From the NCBI RefSeq assembly GCF_030814955.1, contig NZ_JAUSWB010000007.1, positions 62,001-126,000 of the forward strand: a DNA stretch of 64,000 nucleotides. Direction: 5' to 3'. Below are positions 20,905-31,853 of this stretch, piece by piece. Under the pieces are notes generated by a model that did not search any database, was not told the DNA's origin, and saw only the letters and a list, made by a program, of their open reading frames with translations. The stretch's first letter is position 1, and each line of letters opens with the position of its first letter. Source of the DNA: Planomicrobium stackebrandtii (GTDB taxonomy: Bacteria > Bacillota > Bacilli > Bacillales_A > Planococcaceae). Made by a program: the position numbers and the translations under genes.

Positions 20905-22194
20905 TTACTTTTTGTTTTTCCGGAAGCTTTTCAGCTTCTCGTAGATTCCTGCAAATTTCTTCTCTTCGCCGGCGACGATCGGTTTGTAGAACTCGGCTGA
21001 TTTTACTTCTTTCGGCAAATAATCCTGATCGGCCCAACCGCCAAATGATCCGATCGGGGTGTCATGTGGGTATTTGTAGCCGCCGTGGCCAAGCTCCGCG
21101 CTGCCGGCGTAATGAGTGTCCCGCAGATGCATCGGGATGTCACCAACTTCGCCTTTATTAATAGCCGCAGTCGCCGCATCAATAGCTTTATAAGCTGAAT
21201 TGGATTTTTCGGACAGGCACATCTCAGCGACAGCTTGTGCAAGGGGAATGCGTGCTTCCGGCAGCCCCAGTCGGTCAGCTGCTTGGCAAGCAGCCAACAC
21301 ATGGCCGCCGACTGCCGGGTTCGCAAGTCCTATGTCCTCATATGCCATCACCAGCAAGCGGCGCGTGACCGCCGTCAAGTCGCCGTTTTCCAGTAGATGC
21401 GCTAAATAATACATCGCGGCATTGACGTCGCTGCCGCGCACCGATTTTTGCAGTGCAGACAGCAAATTGAAGAAATGAGATCCTTTCTTGTCACCGAAAA
21501 CACCGACACGCTTGATCATCTGCTCGATCATTTGGTCTTCAACGATATATTTGCCATCGCGTTCGTCCGAAGCAATGACAATCGATTCCAGCATCGTCAA
21601 TGCTTTGCGGGCGTCGCCATTGGTGCCTTCGGCAATGCGCTCGACTTGCTTCTCGGAGATGTCAATTTCTTCGTTGCCAAGGCCGCGCTTCGGATCGGTC
21701 AATGCGGCGTTTAGGAGTTGGACGATGTCTTCGTGCGCCAGCCGCTTCAGCTGTTTGATTTCGCCGCAGCGGGAACGGATCGCCGGATTGACGTCATGAA
21801 ATGGATTTTCCGTTGTCGCGCCGATAAGAACGATTGAACCGCTTTCGACATGCGGCAGCAAGGCATCCTGCTGCAATTTATTGAAGCGGTGAATTTCGTC
21901 CAGAAACAGCAGAACTTTTCCAGTCATCCGAGATTCCGTCACCACTTCCTCGACATCTTTCTTGCCTGATGTGGTAGCGTTCAAAGCGATGAATGGCAAG
22001 TTAGACGTGCCGGCAATGGCGTGGGCAATGGACGTTTTGCCAATGCCAGGCTCGCCATACAGCAGCATGGAGGGCACGTGGCCGTTGCTGATCATTTTAT
22101 ATAGAGCCGTATGCGGCCCGATGACATCTTTTTGTCCGACGACTTCGTCGATGGTCCGGGGGCGCATACGGAAAGCTAAAGGTTCGTTGTGCAT
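20905..22194 (-). CDS. rarA: replication-associated recombination ATPase RarA (MgsA)
   Basis: This AAA+ clamp-loader-like ATPase acts at stalled replication forks. The 429 residues show Walker A GEPGIGKTS near 42-50, Walker B LFLDEIHRFNK near 92-102, sensor GATTENP near 122, and the C-terminal tetramerisation (MgsA_C) domain with DTHYAGSAELGHGGYKYPHD near 375-395. The start at 22194 follows GGAAGGAG at good spacing; two earlier in-frame ATGs lack a site. It is transcribed against its neighbours tcdA and cymR, and matches YrvN of B. subtilis in place. Confidence 0.95.
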   Translation of the reverse strand: MHNEPLAFRMRPRTIDEVVGQKDVIGPHTALYKMISNGHVPSMLLYGEPGIGKTSIAHAIAGTSNLPFIALNATTSGKKDVEEVVTESRMTGKVLLFLDEIHRFNKLQQDALLPHVESGSIVLIGATTENPFHDVNPAIRSRCGEIKQLKRLAHEDIVQLLNAALTDPKRGLGNEEIDISEKQVERIAEGTNGDARKALTMLESIVIASDERDGKYIVEDQMIEQMIKRVGVFGDKKGSHFFNLLSALQKSVRGSDVNAAMYYLAHLLENGDLTAVTRRLLVMAYEDIGLANPAVGGHVLAACQAADRLGLPEARIPLAQAVAEMCLSEKSNSAYKAIDAATAAINKGEVGDIPMHLRDTHYAGSAELGHGGYKYPHDTPIGSFGGWADQDYLPKEVKSAEFYKPIVAGEEKKFAGIYEKLKSFRKNKK

Positions 22195-22569
22195 ATAAAA
22201 ACTCCTTCCGTACATTCGTTCTATCAGTATAGCGTTTGAAGTTTCAAAAGTCATTGCAAGTCCATTTGGCCTGAATTATGATATACTGTTTTGAAGAATA
22301 TTGGAGTTTTTTAATGTGAATCAAAGTATTTATCTTTTGCAAATGACGCCGGCCGCTTTGGGCATAGCTCCGCAGAAAGCCAAGCAAATTGCGCTTGTCT
22401 TTCTGCTTTGCTTAGCCCTTGGGCGCGCCGGCATTGTACAGTGGTTTATATTGTTTTGTAAAGGCTGTGGACTTACGAAGATATTAAGAAAAAGTACTAA
22501 ATTATGAATAACTTAAACATTTCCAGCAGCAAAATTTTCGTTCAATTTATCAAACTTAGAGGTGTAATG
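22195..22569. other. rarA-cymR intergenic region with long palindrome
   Basis: This 375-base gap separates divergent rarA and cymR. It holds the 85-bp imperfect palindrome listed separately and, 3' of it, the AT-rich region expected to carry the cymR promoter. I could not fix a convincing -35/-10 pair. A 68-codon frame at 22301-22507 runs through the palindrome, has no binding site, and looks non-coding. Confidence 0.6.
22348..22432. repeat. 85-bp imperfect palindromic element
   Basis: The outer ends are GCCGGC and GCCGGC, and the arms match with a few mismatches and gaps. The left arm carries GCAGAAAGCCAAGC (22372-22385). The reverse complement of the right arm carries GCAGAAAGACAAGC. The loop is about 7 bases around 22386-22392. 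It could form a long hairpin in RNA or a cruciform in DNA. It has no T tract on either side, so it is not an ordinary terminator. A 15-base segment recurs with one mismatch upstream of secDF, suggesting a dispersed repeat family. Confidence 0.7.
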
Positions 22570-22986
22570 ATGAAAATATCAACCAAAGGCCGTTATGGTC
22601 TGACCATTATGATTGAACTAGGCAAGCAATACGGAGAAGGCCCGGTGCCGCTTCGCAAAATTGCGGCAGAAAACGAACTTTCCGAAGCGTATTTAGAGCA
22701 GCTTGTAGGGCCGCTCCGCAACTCGGGGCTCGTAAAAAGTGTCCGCGGAGCATACGGCGGCTATATGCTGACGCGCCATCCGAAAGAGATTTCTGCAGGA
22801 GACGTGATCCGTGTCCTTGAAGGCCCGATTCAGCCAGTGGAAGGAATCGAAGACGAAAAGCAGCCTCAGCGTGAGCTGTGGGTGCGCATCCGTGATGCGG
22901 TAAAAAATGTCCTCGACACAACCACGATCGAAGACTTGGCAAAAGCCAACAACGGCGAAACTGAAAGCTATATGTATTATATATAA
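22570..22986 (+). CDS. cymR: Rrf2-family cysteine metabolism repressor CymR
   Basis: CymR is the master repressor of sulfur and cysteine genes in Bacillus and Staphylococcus, acting in complex with CysK. The 138 residues equal the B. subtilis length. The winged helix-turn-helix covers about 1-65 (STKGRYGLTIMIEL; LRNSGLVKSVRGAYGGY), and the C-terminus matches the family (RELWVRIRDAVKNVLD). It has no cysteine, so it is not an Fe-S Rrf2 sensor. Of two adjacent ATGs, 22570 has the better distance from GAGGTG. A desulfurase gene follows after 15 bases. Confidence 0.93.
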   Translation: MKISTKGRYGLTIMIELGKQYGEGPVPLRKIAAENELSEAYLEQLVGPLRNSGLVKSVRGAYGGYMLTRHPKEISAGDVIRVLEGPIQPVEGIEDEKQPQRELWVRIRDAVKNVLDTTTIEDLAKANNGETESYMYYI

Positions 22987-23001
22987 GGGAGTTAATTTAT
23001 T

Positions 23002-24135
23002 ATGAAACAAATTTATTTAGATCATGCAGCAACGTCGCCAATGCACCCGGAAGTCGTGGCAACTTTTTCTGAAGCGCTTGGCACGGTGTATGGCAATCCG
23101 TCAAGCATCCATGGAACCGGCAGGGCTGCGCGAAAAGCGCTGGACGATGCACGCAAGTTTCTTGCAGCAAGCATCCACGCCGATGACAATGAACTCATTT
23201 TCACAAGCGGCGGAACAGAAGCGGATAATTTGGCGGTTTTTGGCACAGCCACTAAAAAAACAGGCAAACACATCATCACAACAGTAATCGAACACCATGC
23301 AGTACTGCACGCTTGCGCAAAGCTGGAGCGCGAAGGTTACGATGTGACGTACTTGCCAGTGGATGAAAATGGCCGCGTGCGAGCAGAAGACGTGAAAAAT
23401 GCGCTGCGAGACGATACAATTCTAGTGTCTGTCATGCTCGGCAACAACGAAGTCGGTACACTTCAGCCCATCGCTGAAATTGGTGAACTGCTAAAAGAGA
23501 CGGATGTCACATTCCATACCGATGCGGTTCAAGCTTACGGTGTTTTGCCGATTGATGTGGACCGCTTGAACGTCGACTTGCTGTCGGTTTCAGCCCATAA
23601 GCTGAATGGCCCGAAAGGTGTCGGGTTTTTGTACCAGCGCAAGGGGACGGCACTGACGCCTCTCTTGTATGGCGGAGAGCAGGAACGCAAGCGCCGCGCA
23701 GGCACAGAAAACGTGCCAGCTATTTCTGCGTTTGCCAAAGCTGTGGAAATTTCACTTTCGACGATGGAAGACAAAGCGTCAGCTTTCGAGCAATACAAAA
23801 CAATTTTTAAATCTGCCTTGGACCAACAAGGTGTTGTCTACAAGGAAAACGGCAGTGACCAAATGCCGCATATTTTGAATCTCAGCATCCCGGGCATTGA
23901 AATCGAGTCGTTTCTGGTCAATTTGGATTTGTCGGGAATTTCAGCTTCCAGCGGCTCTGCCTGCACGGCGGGGTCGATTGATCCTTCCCATGTGCTCGTT
24001 GCGATGTATGGGGAACAGGCTGCAGAAATCCGCAACTCCATCCGATTCAGCTTCGGCATCGGATTGACGTCCGAGGATATTGAACAAGCTGCCGCGAAGA
24101 CAGCGCAAATCAGCCAGCGTTTGGCGTTAAAATGA
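23002..24135 (+). CDS. cysteine desulfurase (IscS/NifS type, YrvO-like)
   Basis: This PLP enzyme takes sulfur from cysteine as a persulfide. The 377 residues show the PLP lysine in SVSAHKLNGPKG near 200 and the catalytic cysteine in SGSACTAGS (Cys321) on the flexible loop. It lies between cymR and mnmA, as YrvO does in B. subtilis, where it hands sulfur directly to MnmA for 2-thiouridine synthesis. The same partnership is likely here. The ATG follows AAGGGAG; mnmA starts 14 bases downstream. Confidence 0.95.
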   Translation: MKQIYLDHAATSPMHPEVVATFSEALGTVYGNPSSIHGTGRAARKALDDARKFLAASIHADDNELIFTSGGTEADNLAVFGTATKKTGKHIITTVIEHHAVLHACAKLEREGYDVTYLPVDENGRVRAEDVKNALRDDTILVSVMLGNNEVGTLQPIAEIGELLKETDVTFHTDAVQAYGVLPIDVDRLNVDLLSVSAHKLNGPKGVGFLYQRKGTALTPLLYGGEQERKRRAGTENVPAISAFAKAVEISLSTMEDKASAFEQYKTIFKSALDQQGVVYKENGSDQMPHILNLSIPGIEIESFLVNLDLSGISASSGSACTAGSIDPSHVLVAMYGEQAAEIRNSIRFSFGIGLTSEDIEQAAAKTAQISQRLALK

Positions 24136-24143
24136 AAAGGTGA

Positions 24144-25268
<1,125 letters not shown>

Positions 25269-25282
25269 TGGGAGAGACAGCG

Positions 25283-25942
25283 ATGAATTACAATGAAATC
25301 GGCATACAGGCATTACAGGAAGGCAATACAGAAGAAGCGATCAAGGCTTTCACCCAAGCGATCGAAGAACAACCGGAAGAAGCGCTTGGCTACATCAATT
25401 TTGGCCATGTATTGACTTCAATCGATGAGATTGACCGTGCCGAGCGATTTTTCCAAAAAGCGATTGTACTGGACGAAACATCAGCTACGGCTTATTATGG
25501 CTTGGCTAATCTTTACTTCAACTCAGAGCGCTTTGCGGAAGCATTGAAACTGTACGAAAAAGCATTGCAGTATGAATTGGAAGGCGCAGATGCGCATTTC
25601 ATGATCGGCAAATGTTTGGAAAAGCTGGAGCAGCCAAAGTTGGCGCTGCCTTATTTGCAGCGTGCAGTGGAATTGGATGAAGGGGATGTCCAGGCACGCT
25701 TGAGCTATGGCATCACTTTGGCATCATTGGAATTGTTCGAGCTTGCAGAACCGCAATTTCTGCAGGTGTTGGAACAGGATCCGAACCATTCGGACGCCCA
25801 TTATAATTTGGGTGTTCTTTATGCGGTTTCCACAAACCGGTCAGAAGATGCCATGCATCACTTGAAACAGGCCTATACGCTTGATGAACGGAACGAAATG
25901 GCGCGCTACGCTTATGATATGATTGCAACAACACTGGAATAG
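25283..25942 (+). CDS. tetratricopeptide-repeat protein (YrrB-like)
   Basis: This 219-residue soluble protein is made almost wholly of TPR motifs: about six 34-residue repeats with the A-x7-A/G-Y pattern (NYNEIGIQALQEGNTEEAI, YINFGHVL, AYYGLANLYFNSERFAEAL, AHFMIGKCLEKL, ARLSYGITLASL, AHYNLGVLYAVS). TPRs bind other proteins; the partner is unknown. It matches YrrB, which lies between mnmA and recD2 in B. subtilis. The ATG at 25283 follows GGGAGAGA; an ATG at 25268 overlaps the mnmA stop and lacks a site. Confidence 0.88.
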   Translation: MNYNEIGIQALQEGNTEEAIKAFTQAIEEQPEEALGYINFGHVLTSIDEIDRAERFFQKAIVLDETSATAYYGLANLYFNSERFAEALKLYEKALQYELEGADAHFMIGKCLEKLEQPKLALPYLQRAVELDEGDVQARLSYGITLASLELFELAEPQFLQVLEQDPNHSDAHYNLGVLYAVSTNRSEDAMHHLKQAYTLDERNEMARYAYDMIATTLE

Positions 25943-25966
25943 CCACGTGAAAAGGAGACGACAGAA

Positions 25967-28384
25967 ATGACCGGACAAATCGATTTATTTCAAGAAGAAA
26001 AGCAGTTTGTATTAGGGCGTCCTGTCGTCTCGATTTTTCACAATCCCCAAAATTTATTCTCCATCGCGAAAGTGAAAATACAGGAAACCAATACTCCATA
26101 TACTGAAAAAGAGATCATCGTGTCGGGCTATTTTCCGATGCTGTCGCTTGAAGAGCAGTACCGTTTTACCGGAGTGGTGAAAAATCACCCGCGCTACGGT
26201 GTGCAATTCCAGGTTGAGACCTTCACCAAAGAAGTGCCCGAGACCGAACAGGGGATTATCCATTATTTGTCAAGTGATATGTTTGACGGCATTGGGCGCA
26301 AGACGGCGGAATCAATCGTCAAAAAGCTTGGAAAAGAAGCCATCAAAAAAATTCTGGAGGACCCGGATGCCCTGGACAAAGTGCCGCGTCTGTCAGATGA
26401 CAAAAAAGACACGATCCGTGCAACGCTTCAAATGAACCTGGGACTCGAGCGTGTCATGATTCAATTGAATGACTGGGGCTTTGGTCCGCAGGTCGGCATG
26501 CGCATTTATCAGGCTTATCGTGAGGAAACGATTGACATCCTAACGAAAAACCCGTTCCAGCTGATCGAAGAAATCGAAGGAATCGGTTTTCAACGAGCAG
26601 ATGAACTGGGATTGAAGCTCGGCATCACCGGCAGCCACCCCGACCGCATCAAAGCATCGATACTGCACATTCTCAATCAGGCTTCTCTGTCAGACGGCCA
26701 TGTTTATGTTGATGCCAAAACCTTGATTCCCATGGTCAAAGAAATGCTTGAAGCGCGACAGCAGGGAGAAATCCCGATTGATGCGATTTCCAAAGCAGCC
26801 ATCGAATTAAATGAAGAAGGCAAAGTCGCAGGCGAAGAAACGCGGCTTTATTTGCCATCGCTATATTATTCGGAAGTCGGCATTGCGACCAAACTGGAAA
26901 CGCTGCTTGCCGAACAGGAAACCCGCACGAAGTTTCCAAGCTCAGAAGTCCGCAAAGCACTGGGAGAGGCAGAAGAGCGGCTGGGGGTCAATTATGCGGA
27001 AACGCAGGTTGATGCCATCGAAAGCAGCATCAATTCGTCTGTCATGATCCTTACCGGGGGACCAGGTACCGGGAAAACAACCGTGGTCCGCGGACTGGTG
27101 GAAATTTATGCAGAGCTGCACGGTTTGTCATTGGATCCAAAAGAATATGCCAAGAAAAAAGAGCCGTTTCCGATCATCCTTGCAGCACCGACTGGACGCG
27201 CTGCCAAACGTCTTAGCGAATCGACTGATTTGCCGGCGATGACCATTCACCGTCTGCTCGGCTTTAATGGGCAGGAAAAAGATGAAGAAACAGAAAAGGA
27301 AATCGAAGGCAAATTGATCATCATTGATGAGATGTCCATGGTCGACACGTGGCTTGCGCATCAGCTGCTAAAAGCAGTGCCTGAAGACGCCCAGCTGATT
27401 TTTGTCGGAGATCAGGACCAATTGCCGCCGGTCGGACCCGGGCAGGTTTTACGCGATCTGCTCGAATCAAAACGGATACCGACAGTAGAGTTGACCGATA
27501 TTTACCGGCAGTCGTCCGGATCTTCGATCATCGAACTGGCGCACCAAATGAAAAAAGGGCAATTGCCGGAAGACATTACCGCGAAAACAGCCGACCGTTC
27601 ATTTATCAAAGCAGGAATCGAGCAGATTCCGTCGGTTGTCGAAAAAGTGGTCAAAAGTGCTTTGTCAAAAGGCCATTCGATCAAAGATATCCAGGTGCTG
27701 GCGCCGATGTACAAAGGTCCGGCCGGAATAGATGCCTTAAACCGTATGATCCAGGAAATGGTCAATCCGAACCCGGACGGCAAACGCAAAGAGCTGGTGT
27801 TCGGCGATATCACCTACCGAATCGGCGACAAGATCCTGCAGCTCGTCAATCAGCCAGAAAGCAATGTCTTCAACGGCGATATGGGAGAAGTCGTAGCGAT
27901 CCTTAAAGCTAAAGAGACCGTCGAAAAGCAGGACATGCTGGTGGCATCTTTTGACGGCATCGAAGTGACCTATGAACGCAGCGACTTGAACCAGCTGACG
28001 CTGGCCTACTGCTGCTCGATCCATAAATCACAGGGATCTGAATTCCCGACGGTGATTATGCCGGTGGTTCGGGGCTATATGAAAATGCTGCGGCGCAATT
28101 TGCTTTATACCGGGATCACCCGAAGCAAGGATTTTCTGATCCTCTGCGGAGATCCGAGCGTTTTCCGCTACGGCGTTGAACGGACGGACGATGCGCAGCG
28201 TATGACCACATTGAAAAACCGCCTGACAGTCGCAGCAGAACAACCGAAAACCGAGCAAGAAACCAAAGAGCAGGCCGAAGCCGTGCAAAGCGGACCTGTC
28301 AGCCTGACAAACGAAAACGTCCACGCCATACATCCGATGATCGGCATGGAAGGCATCACACCACAGAAATTCATGGAAGCTTGA
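25967..28384 (+). CDS. recD2: ATP-dependent DNA helicase RecD2
   Basis: This superfamily 1B 5'-3' helicase is found without RecBC and helps replication forks and mismatch repair. The 805 residues contain the long N-terminal RecD2 extension, helix-hairpin-helix motifs (about 95-215), Walker A GGPGTGKTT near 363-371, Walker B IIIDEMSMVD near 447, motif III FVGDQDQLPPVGPGQVL near 475-490, and the C-terminal SIHKSQGSEFP near 685-695. It ends the cymR operon. Confidence 0.96.
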   Translation: MTGQIDLFQEEKQFVLGRPVVSIFHNPQNLFSIAKVKIQETNTPYTEKEIIVSGYFPMLSLEEQYRFTGVVKNHPRYGVQFQVETFTKEVPETEQGIIHYLSSDMFDGIGRKTAESIVKKLGKEAIKKILEDPDALDKVPRLSDDKKDTIRATLQMNLGLERVMIQLNDWGFGPQVGMRIYQAYREETIDILTKNPFQLIEEIEGIGFQRADELGLKLGITGSHPDRIKASILHILNQASLSDGHVYVDAKTLIPMVKEMLEARQQGEIPIDAISKAAIELNEEGKVAGEETRLYLPSLYYSEVGIATKLETLLAEQETRTKFPSSEVRKALGEAEERLGVNYAETQVDAIESSINSSVMILTGGPGTGKTTVVRGLVEIYAELHGLSLDPKEYAKKKEPFPIILAAPTGRAAKRLSESTDLPAMTIHRLLGFNGQEKDEETEKEIEGKLIIIDEMSMVDTWLAHQLLKAVPEDAQLIFVGDQDQLPPVGPGQVLRDLLESKRIPTVELTDIYRQSSGSSIIELAHQMKKGQLPEDITAKTADRSFIKAGIEQIPSVVEKVVKSALSKGHSIKDIQVLAPMYKGPAGIDALNRMIQEMVNPNPDGKRKELVFGDITYRIGDKILQLVNQPESNVFNGDMGEVVAILKAKETVEKQDMLVASFDGIEVTYERSDLNQLTLAYCCSIHKSQGSEFPTVIMPVVRGYMKMLRRNLLYTGITRSKDFLILCGDPSVFRYGVERTDDAQRMTTLKNRLTVAAEQPKTEQETKEQAEAVQSGPVSLTNENVHAIHPMIGMEGITPQKFMEA

Positions 28385-28475
28385 GTTGCAAATAGAACTT
28401 AAGATTACAATCTTAAGAACATAAATTTGAGCTTAAGAAATCGCTCCAAGCGGTTGCTTTCCGCGGGCACGCGCT

Positions 28476-28516
28476 GAAATCCACTCGGTTTTAACTCCCA
28501 AGTGGATTTCTTTTTT
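28476..28516 (+). terminator. terminator after recD2
   Basis: GAAATCCACT / AGTGGATTTC stem with a 15-base loop and six T. Confidence 0.85.
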
Positions 28517-28573
28517 GGGGAATAACCAAGCACCATATATGTTAAACATCCACACATTTAAAAAGTCCCACTA

Positions 28574-28602
28574 TTGACATCACCCAAGGCTTTTTCTATA
28601 AT
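28574..28602 (+). promoter_or_regulatory. consensus sigma-A promoter of alaS
   Basis: A perfect TTGACA (28574-28579), exactly 17 bases, and a perfect TATAAT (28597-28602). Full-consensus strength fits a transcript that is throttled afterwards by the T-box terminator. Confidence 0.92.
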
Positions 28603-28608
28603 TCAAAT

Positions 28609-28850
28609 TAGACTGATAGATAAACACATTGATGGAGACAGTATAGAATCGCATCCGCACAGAAACAGGGCCCCAGGCTGAAAGGCCCCGACGAGATCTG
28701 ATTTTAGAAAGCTACTCTGGAGTGCAGCTAATCCCTGCCGTTGAACCGCGTTAAGGTGTTCGAGAGACACGGAGCTTTATGGTCCGTGTAACTAGGGTGG
28801 TACCGCGAAATAAAGCCTTCGTCCCTTTTTTGGGATGAGGGCTTTTTATT
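28609..28850 (+). ncRNA. T-box riboswitch leader of alaS
   Basis: The T-box sequence AGGGTGGTACCGCG is at 28794-28807. In Stem I the S-turn strands are AGTA (about 28641) and GAA (28707-28709). The codon site GAA-N-NNN-A reads GCT (28711-28713), alanine, matching the downstream gene. The terminator with a T tract is at 28812-28847. The leader should read through when uncharged tRNA Ala accumulates. Confidence 0.93.
28812..28847 (+). terminator. regulated terminator of the alaS T-box
   Basis: AAAGCCTTCGTCCC / GGGATGAGGGCTTT (with G-T pairs) and a T tract, placed just after the T-box sequence. Confidence 0.88.
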
Positions 28851-28870
28851 ATGCAGAGGAGGAAAAATAG

Positions 28871-31495
28871 ATGAAGAATTTGAAAGCTGAAGACATCAGA
28901 CAATTATATCTTGACTTCTTTAAAGAAAAAGGCCACGACCAGGAGCCAAGCGCGCCGCTTGTGCCTTTCGAAGACCCGTCGCTGTTGTGGATCAACAGCG
29001 GAGTGGCAACATTGAAAAAATATTTTGATGGCCGTGTTATTCCTGAAAATCCACGGATCGTCAACGCACAAAAATCAATCCGGACAAACGATATTGAAAA
29101 TGTCGGCAAAACAGCACGCCACCATACATTTTTTGAAATGCTCGGCAACTTTTCGATCGGTGAATACTTCAAGACCGAAGCGATTCACTGGGCATGGGAA
29201 TTCCTGACTGAAGACAAATGGATCGGCTTTGATCCCGAAAAATTATCGGTAACAATCCACCCGGAAGACGAAGAAGCTTACGGCATTTGGCTAAATGAAG
29301 TGGGTGTGCCGGCTGAACGCATTATCCGTCTCGAAGGCAACTTCTGGGACATCGGCGAAGGCCCAAGCGGACCAAACTCTGAAATCTTTTATGACCGAGG
29401 CGAAAGCTACGGCAATGACTTAAGCGACCCGGAATTATATCCGGGCGGAGAAAATGACCGTTACCTGGAAATTTGGAATTTGGTCTTTTCCCAGTTCAAC
29501 CACAATCCAGATCATACCTATACACCGCTTCCAAAACAGAACATCGATACAGGAATGGGCTTGGAGCGTATGGCTTCCGTGGTCCAGGACGTACCAACCA
29601 ATTACGATACTGACCTATTCGTTCCAATCATCCAAAAAACCGAAGAGATTTCCGGCAAGAAATACGGCGAAGATGCCGATATGGACATGGCTTTCAAAGT
29701 AATCGCTGACCATATCCGCACCGTGGCGTTCGCCATTGGAGACGGGGCCCTTCCATCGAATGAAGGCCGTGGCTACGTCCTGCGCCGCTTGCTGCGCCGG
29801 GCTGTCCGCTACGCGAAAAAGCTGGGCGTCGAGAAACCGTTCCTGTTCGAATTGGTTCCGGTTGTCGGAGACATCATGAAAAACTTCTATCCGGAAGTGA
29901 ACGACAAGCAGGACTTTATTATCCGTGTCATGAAACTTGAAGAAGAACGTTTCCATGAAACGCTTCACGATGGCTTGGCAATTTTGTCGTCGGTCGTGGA
30001 AAAGCAAAAAGCAGCTGGACATTCGGAAATTCCGGGTGAAGATGCGTTCCGTCTGTATGACACGTATGGCTTCCCTGTGGAGCTGACGGAAGAATATGCG
30101 GAAGAAGAAGGCATGGCGATCGACCACCAAGGATTTGAAGCAGCGATGCAAGCGCAGCGTGACCGTGCAAGAAAAGCGCGCCAAAACGTCAATTCCATGC
30201 AAACCCAATCGGAAGTGCTGGGCAGCATCAAAGAAGCCAGCGAATTTATCGGCTATAGCCAAACGGTATCGGATGCCGAAATCCTGTTTATCATCAAAGA
30301 CGGCGAACTGGCAGACAGCGCGCACGAAGGCGAAGAAGTGCAAGTGATCTTGAATCAAACGCCATTCTATGCAGAAAGCGGCGGGCAGATTGCTGACCGC
30401 GGAACATTGAGCAACGATTTGGTGCAAGCAGCAGTGTTGGACGTCAAAAAAGCGCCAAACGGCCAGAACCTGCATTCTGTTCGCGTTCAAACCGGCGAAT
30501 TGACGAAATCGGCTGTCCATGCTCAAGTGGATGCGTCCGAACGCCGCCATACCGTGAAAAACCATACAGCAACACATTTGCTTCACCAGGCGCTTAAAGA
30601 TGTATTAGGCACACACGTCAACCAGGCTGGATCGTATGTAGGGCCAGACCGTCTCCGTTTTGACTTCTCGCATTTCGGTCAGGTGACTAAAGAGGAACTT
30701 GAGACGATTGAAAAGATCGTCAACGAAAAAGTCTGGGACGGCATTGCAGTCCAAACGGGCTACCATAATCTGCAGGAAGCAAAAGAGATGGGCGCAATGG
30801 CGCTGTTCGGCGAGAAATATGGCGATGTGGTCCGTGTAGTTGAAATCGGGGGCTACTCGCTCGAGCTATGTGGCGGTGTCCACGTGGCCAATACCTCTGA
30901 AATCGGCTTGTTCAAAATTGTTTCAGAAGGCGGCATCGGAGCCGGCATCCGCAGAATTGAAGCGGTGACTGGCAAAGGCGCATACAGCACCTTAAAAGAT
31001 AGCGAGCAGATTTTGGAGCAGGCTTCAGGACTTCTGAAATCGTCGCCAAAAGATATGGTCCAGAAAGTGCAGTCTGTCCAGGCAGAAATGAAATCGCTGC
31101 AGCGTGAAAACGAATCGCTGCTTGCGAAAATTTCCAATGCGCAGTCTGCCGGCATTTTGGATAGTGCACAAAAAGTTGGCGACATTACGGTTCTGTCTGT
31201 AAAAGTGGAAGCAAAAGACAATAACCAGCTGCGCCAAATGATGGATGATTTGAAAACGAAAATTGATAAGGCCGTTATTGTTCTCGGTGCTACAGACGGA
31301 GACAAGGTCATGCTGGCTGCAGGCGTCACGAAAGATTTGGCCGGAGGCAGCTACCATGCTGGACAAATTGTCAAACACGTTGCAGAACTATGCGGCGGAA
31401 AAGGCGGCGGCCGTCCGGACATGGCGATGGCGGGTGCAAAAGATGCCGATAAATTGGAATCAGCACTCGAATCGGTTTACAGCTTAGTGAAATAG
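28871..31495 (+). CDS. alaS: alanyl-tRNA synthetase
   Basis: AlaRS charges tRNA Ala and edits Ser/Gly mischarging. The 874 residues show the class II core with [15 protein letters not shown] near 78-92, [15 protein letters not shown] near 305-320, the editing-site zinc motifs HTATHLLH near 566-573 and CGGVHV near 667-672, and a C-Ala domain at the end with the [14 protein letters not shown] stretch near 840-855. It is controlled by the T-box leader directly upstream and starts after GAGGAGG. Confidence 0.97.
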   Translation: MKNLKAEDIRQLYLDFFKEKGHDQEPSAPLVPFEDPSLLWINSGVATLKKYFDGRVIPENPRIVNAQKSIRTNDIENVGKTARHHTFFEMLGNFSIGEYFKTEAIHWAWEFLTEDKWIGFDPEKLSVTIHPEDEEAYGIWLNEVGVPAERIIRLEGNFWDIGEGPSGPNSEIFYDRGESYGNDLSDPELYPGGENDRYLEIWNLVFSQFNHNPDHTYTPLPKQNIDTGMGLERMASVVQDVPTNYDTDLFVPIIQKTEEISGKKYGEDADMDMAFKVIADHIRTVAFAIGDGALPSNEGRGYVLRRLLRRAVRYAKKLGVEKPFLFELVPVVGDIMKNFYPEVNDKQDFIIRVMKLEEERFHETLHDGLAILSSVVEKQKAAGHSEIPGEDAFRLYDTYGFPVELTEEYAEEEGMAIDHQGFEAAMQAQRDRARKARQNVNSMQTQSEVLGSIKEASEFIGYSQTVSDAEILFIIKDGELADSAHEGEEVQVILNQTPFYAESGGQIADRGTLSNDLVQAAVLDVKKAPNGQNLHSVRVQTGELTKSAVHAQVDASERRHTVKNHTATHLLHQALKDVLGTHVNQAGSYVGPDRLRFDFSHFGQVTKEELETIEKIVNEKVWDGIAVQTGYHNLQEAKEMGAMALFGEKYGDVVRVVEIGGYSLELCGGVHVANTSEIGLFKIVSEGGIGAGIRRIEAVTGKGAYSTLKDSEQILEQASGLLKSSPKDMVQKVQSVQAEMKSLQRENESLLAKISNAQSAGILDSAQKVGDITVLSVKVEAKDNNQLRQMMDDLKTKIDKAVIVLGATDGDKVMLAAGVTKDLAGGSYHAGQIVKHVAELCGGKGGGRPDMAMAGAKDADKLESALESVYSLVK

Positions 31496-31496
31496 G

Positions 31497-31525
31497 TTTA
31501 ATAAATCTGAGCTATCGGTTATAAT
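31497..31525 (+). promoter_or_regulatory. possible promoter of ireB-ruvX-yrzB
   Basis: A perfect TATAAT (31520-31525) about 60 bases before ireB, with a weak -35 (TTTAAT) at 17-base spacing. No terminator follows alaS, so read-through may also supply these genes. Confidence 0.4.
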
Positions 31526-31584
31526 GAAAAATAGACAGCGGAAACGATTATTGCTATTTAAAATCCGAAAGCGAGGTGCTTGTC

Positions 31585-31851
31585 GTGAGTTCATTTGATC
31601 GTACTATGAAATTCGATTCCTCTGATGAGTCGATGGAGCAGGAAGTGAAGCAAGTGATGCTTCAAGTTCATGCTGCACTTGAAGAAAAAGGCTATAACCC
31701 GATCAATCAGATTGTCGGATATTTATTATCAGGTGATCCGGCTTATATTCCTCGCCACCAGGATGCGCGTAACATGATTCGCAAACTAGAGCGCGATGAA
31801 ATTCTGGAAGAGCTTGTAAAGTTTTATATCAAGAAGAATAACGAGGAATAA
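31585..31851 (+). CDS. ireB: IreB family regulatory phosphoprotein
   Basis: This small acidic 88-residue protein of the DUF965/UPF0297 family has the signature start [13 protein letters not shown] and the core [21 protein letters not shown]. In Enterococcus, IreB is phosphorylated by the PASTA kinase IreK and modulates cephalosporin resistance; phosphorylated Thr residues lie near the N-terminus. The GTG at 31585 gives exactly the family length and follows GAGGTGC; a GTG nine bases upstream falls inside that site. ireB-ruvX-yrzB is a conserved Firmicutes trio. Confidence 0.92.
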   Translation: MSSFDRTMKFDSSDESMEQEVKQVMLQVHAALEEKGYNPINQIVGYLLSGDPAYIPRHQDARNMIRKLERDEILEELVKFYIKKNNEE

Positions 31852-31853
31852 TG

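Larger units (their letters stand above)
28385..28607 (+). other. recD2-alaS intergenic region, 5' part
   Basis: No gene is seen. The region holds a hairpin terminator (listed) preceded by the GC-rich string GCTTTCCGCGGGCACGCGCTG. Similar strings recur between genes in Bacillaceae and Planococcaceae, as far as I recall. The alaS promoter lies at the 3' end. The start has a short inverted repeat (CTTAAGATTACAATCTTAAG). Confidence 0.6.

Noticed and set aside
22301-22507. 68-codon frame upstream of cymR
   Set aside because: It runs through the palindromic repeat and has no ribosome binding site.
29615-30586. 323-codon open frame antisense to alaS
   Set aside because: Shadow of a conserved gene; low-complexity hydrophobic composition and no start signal.
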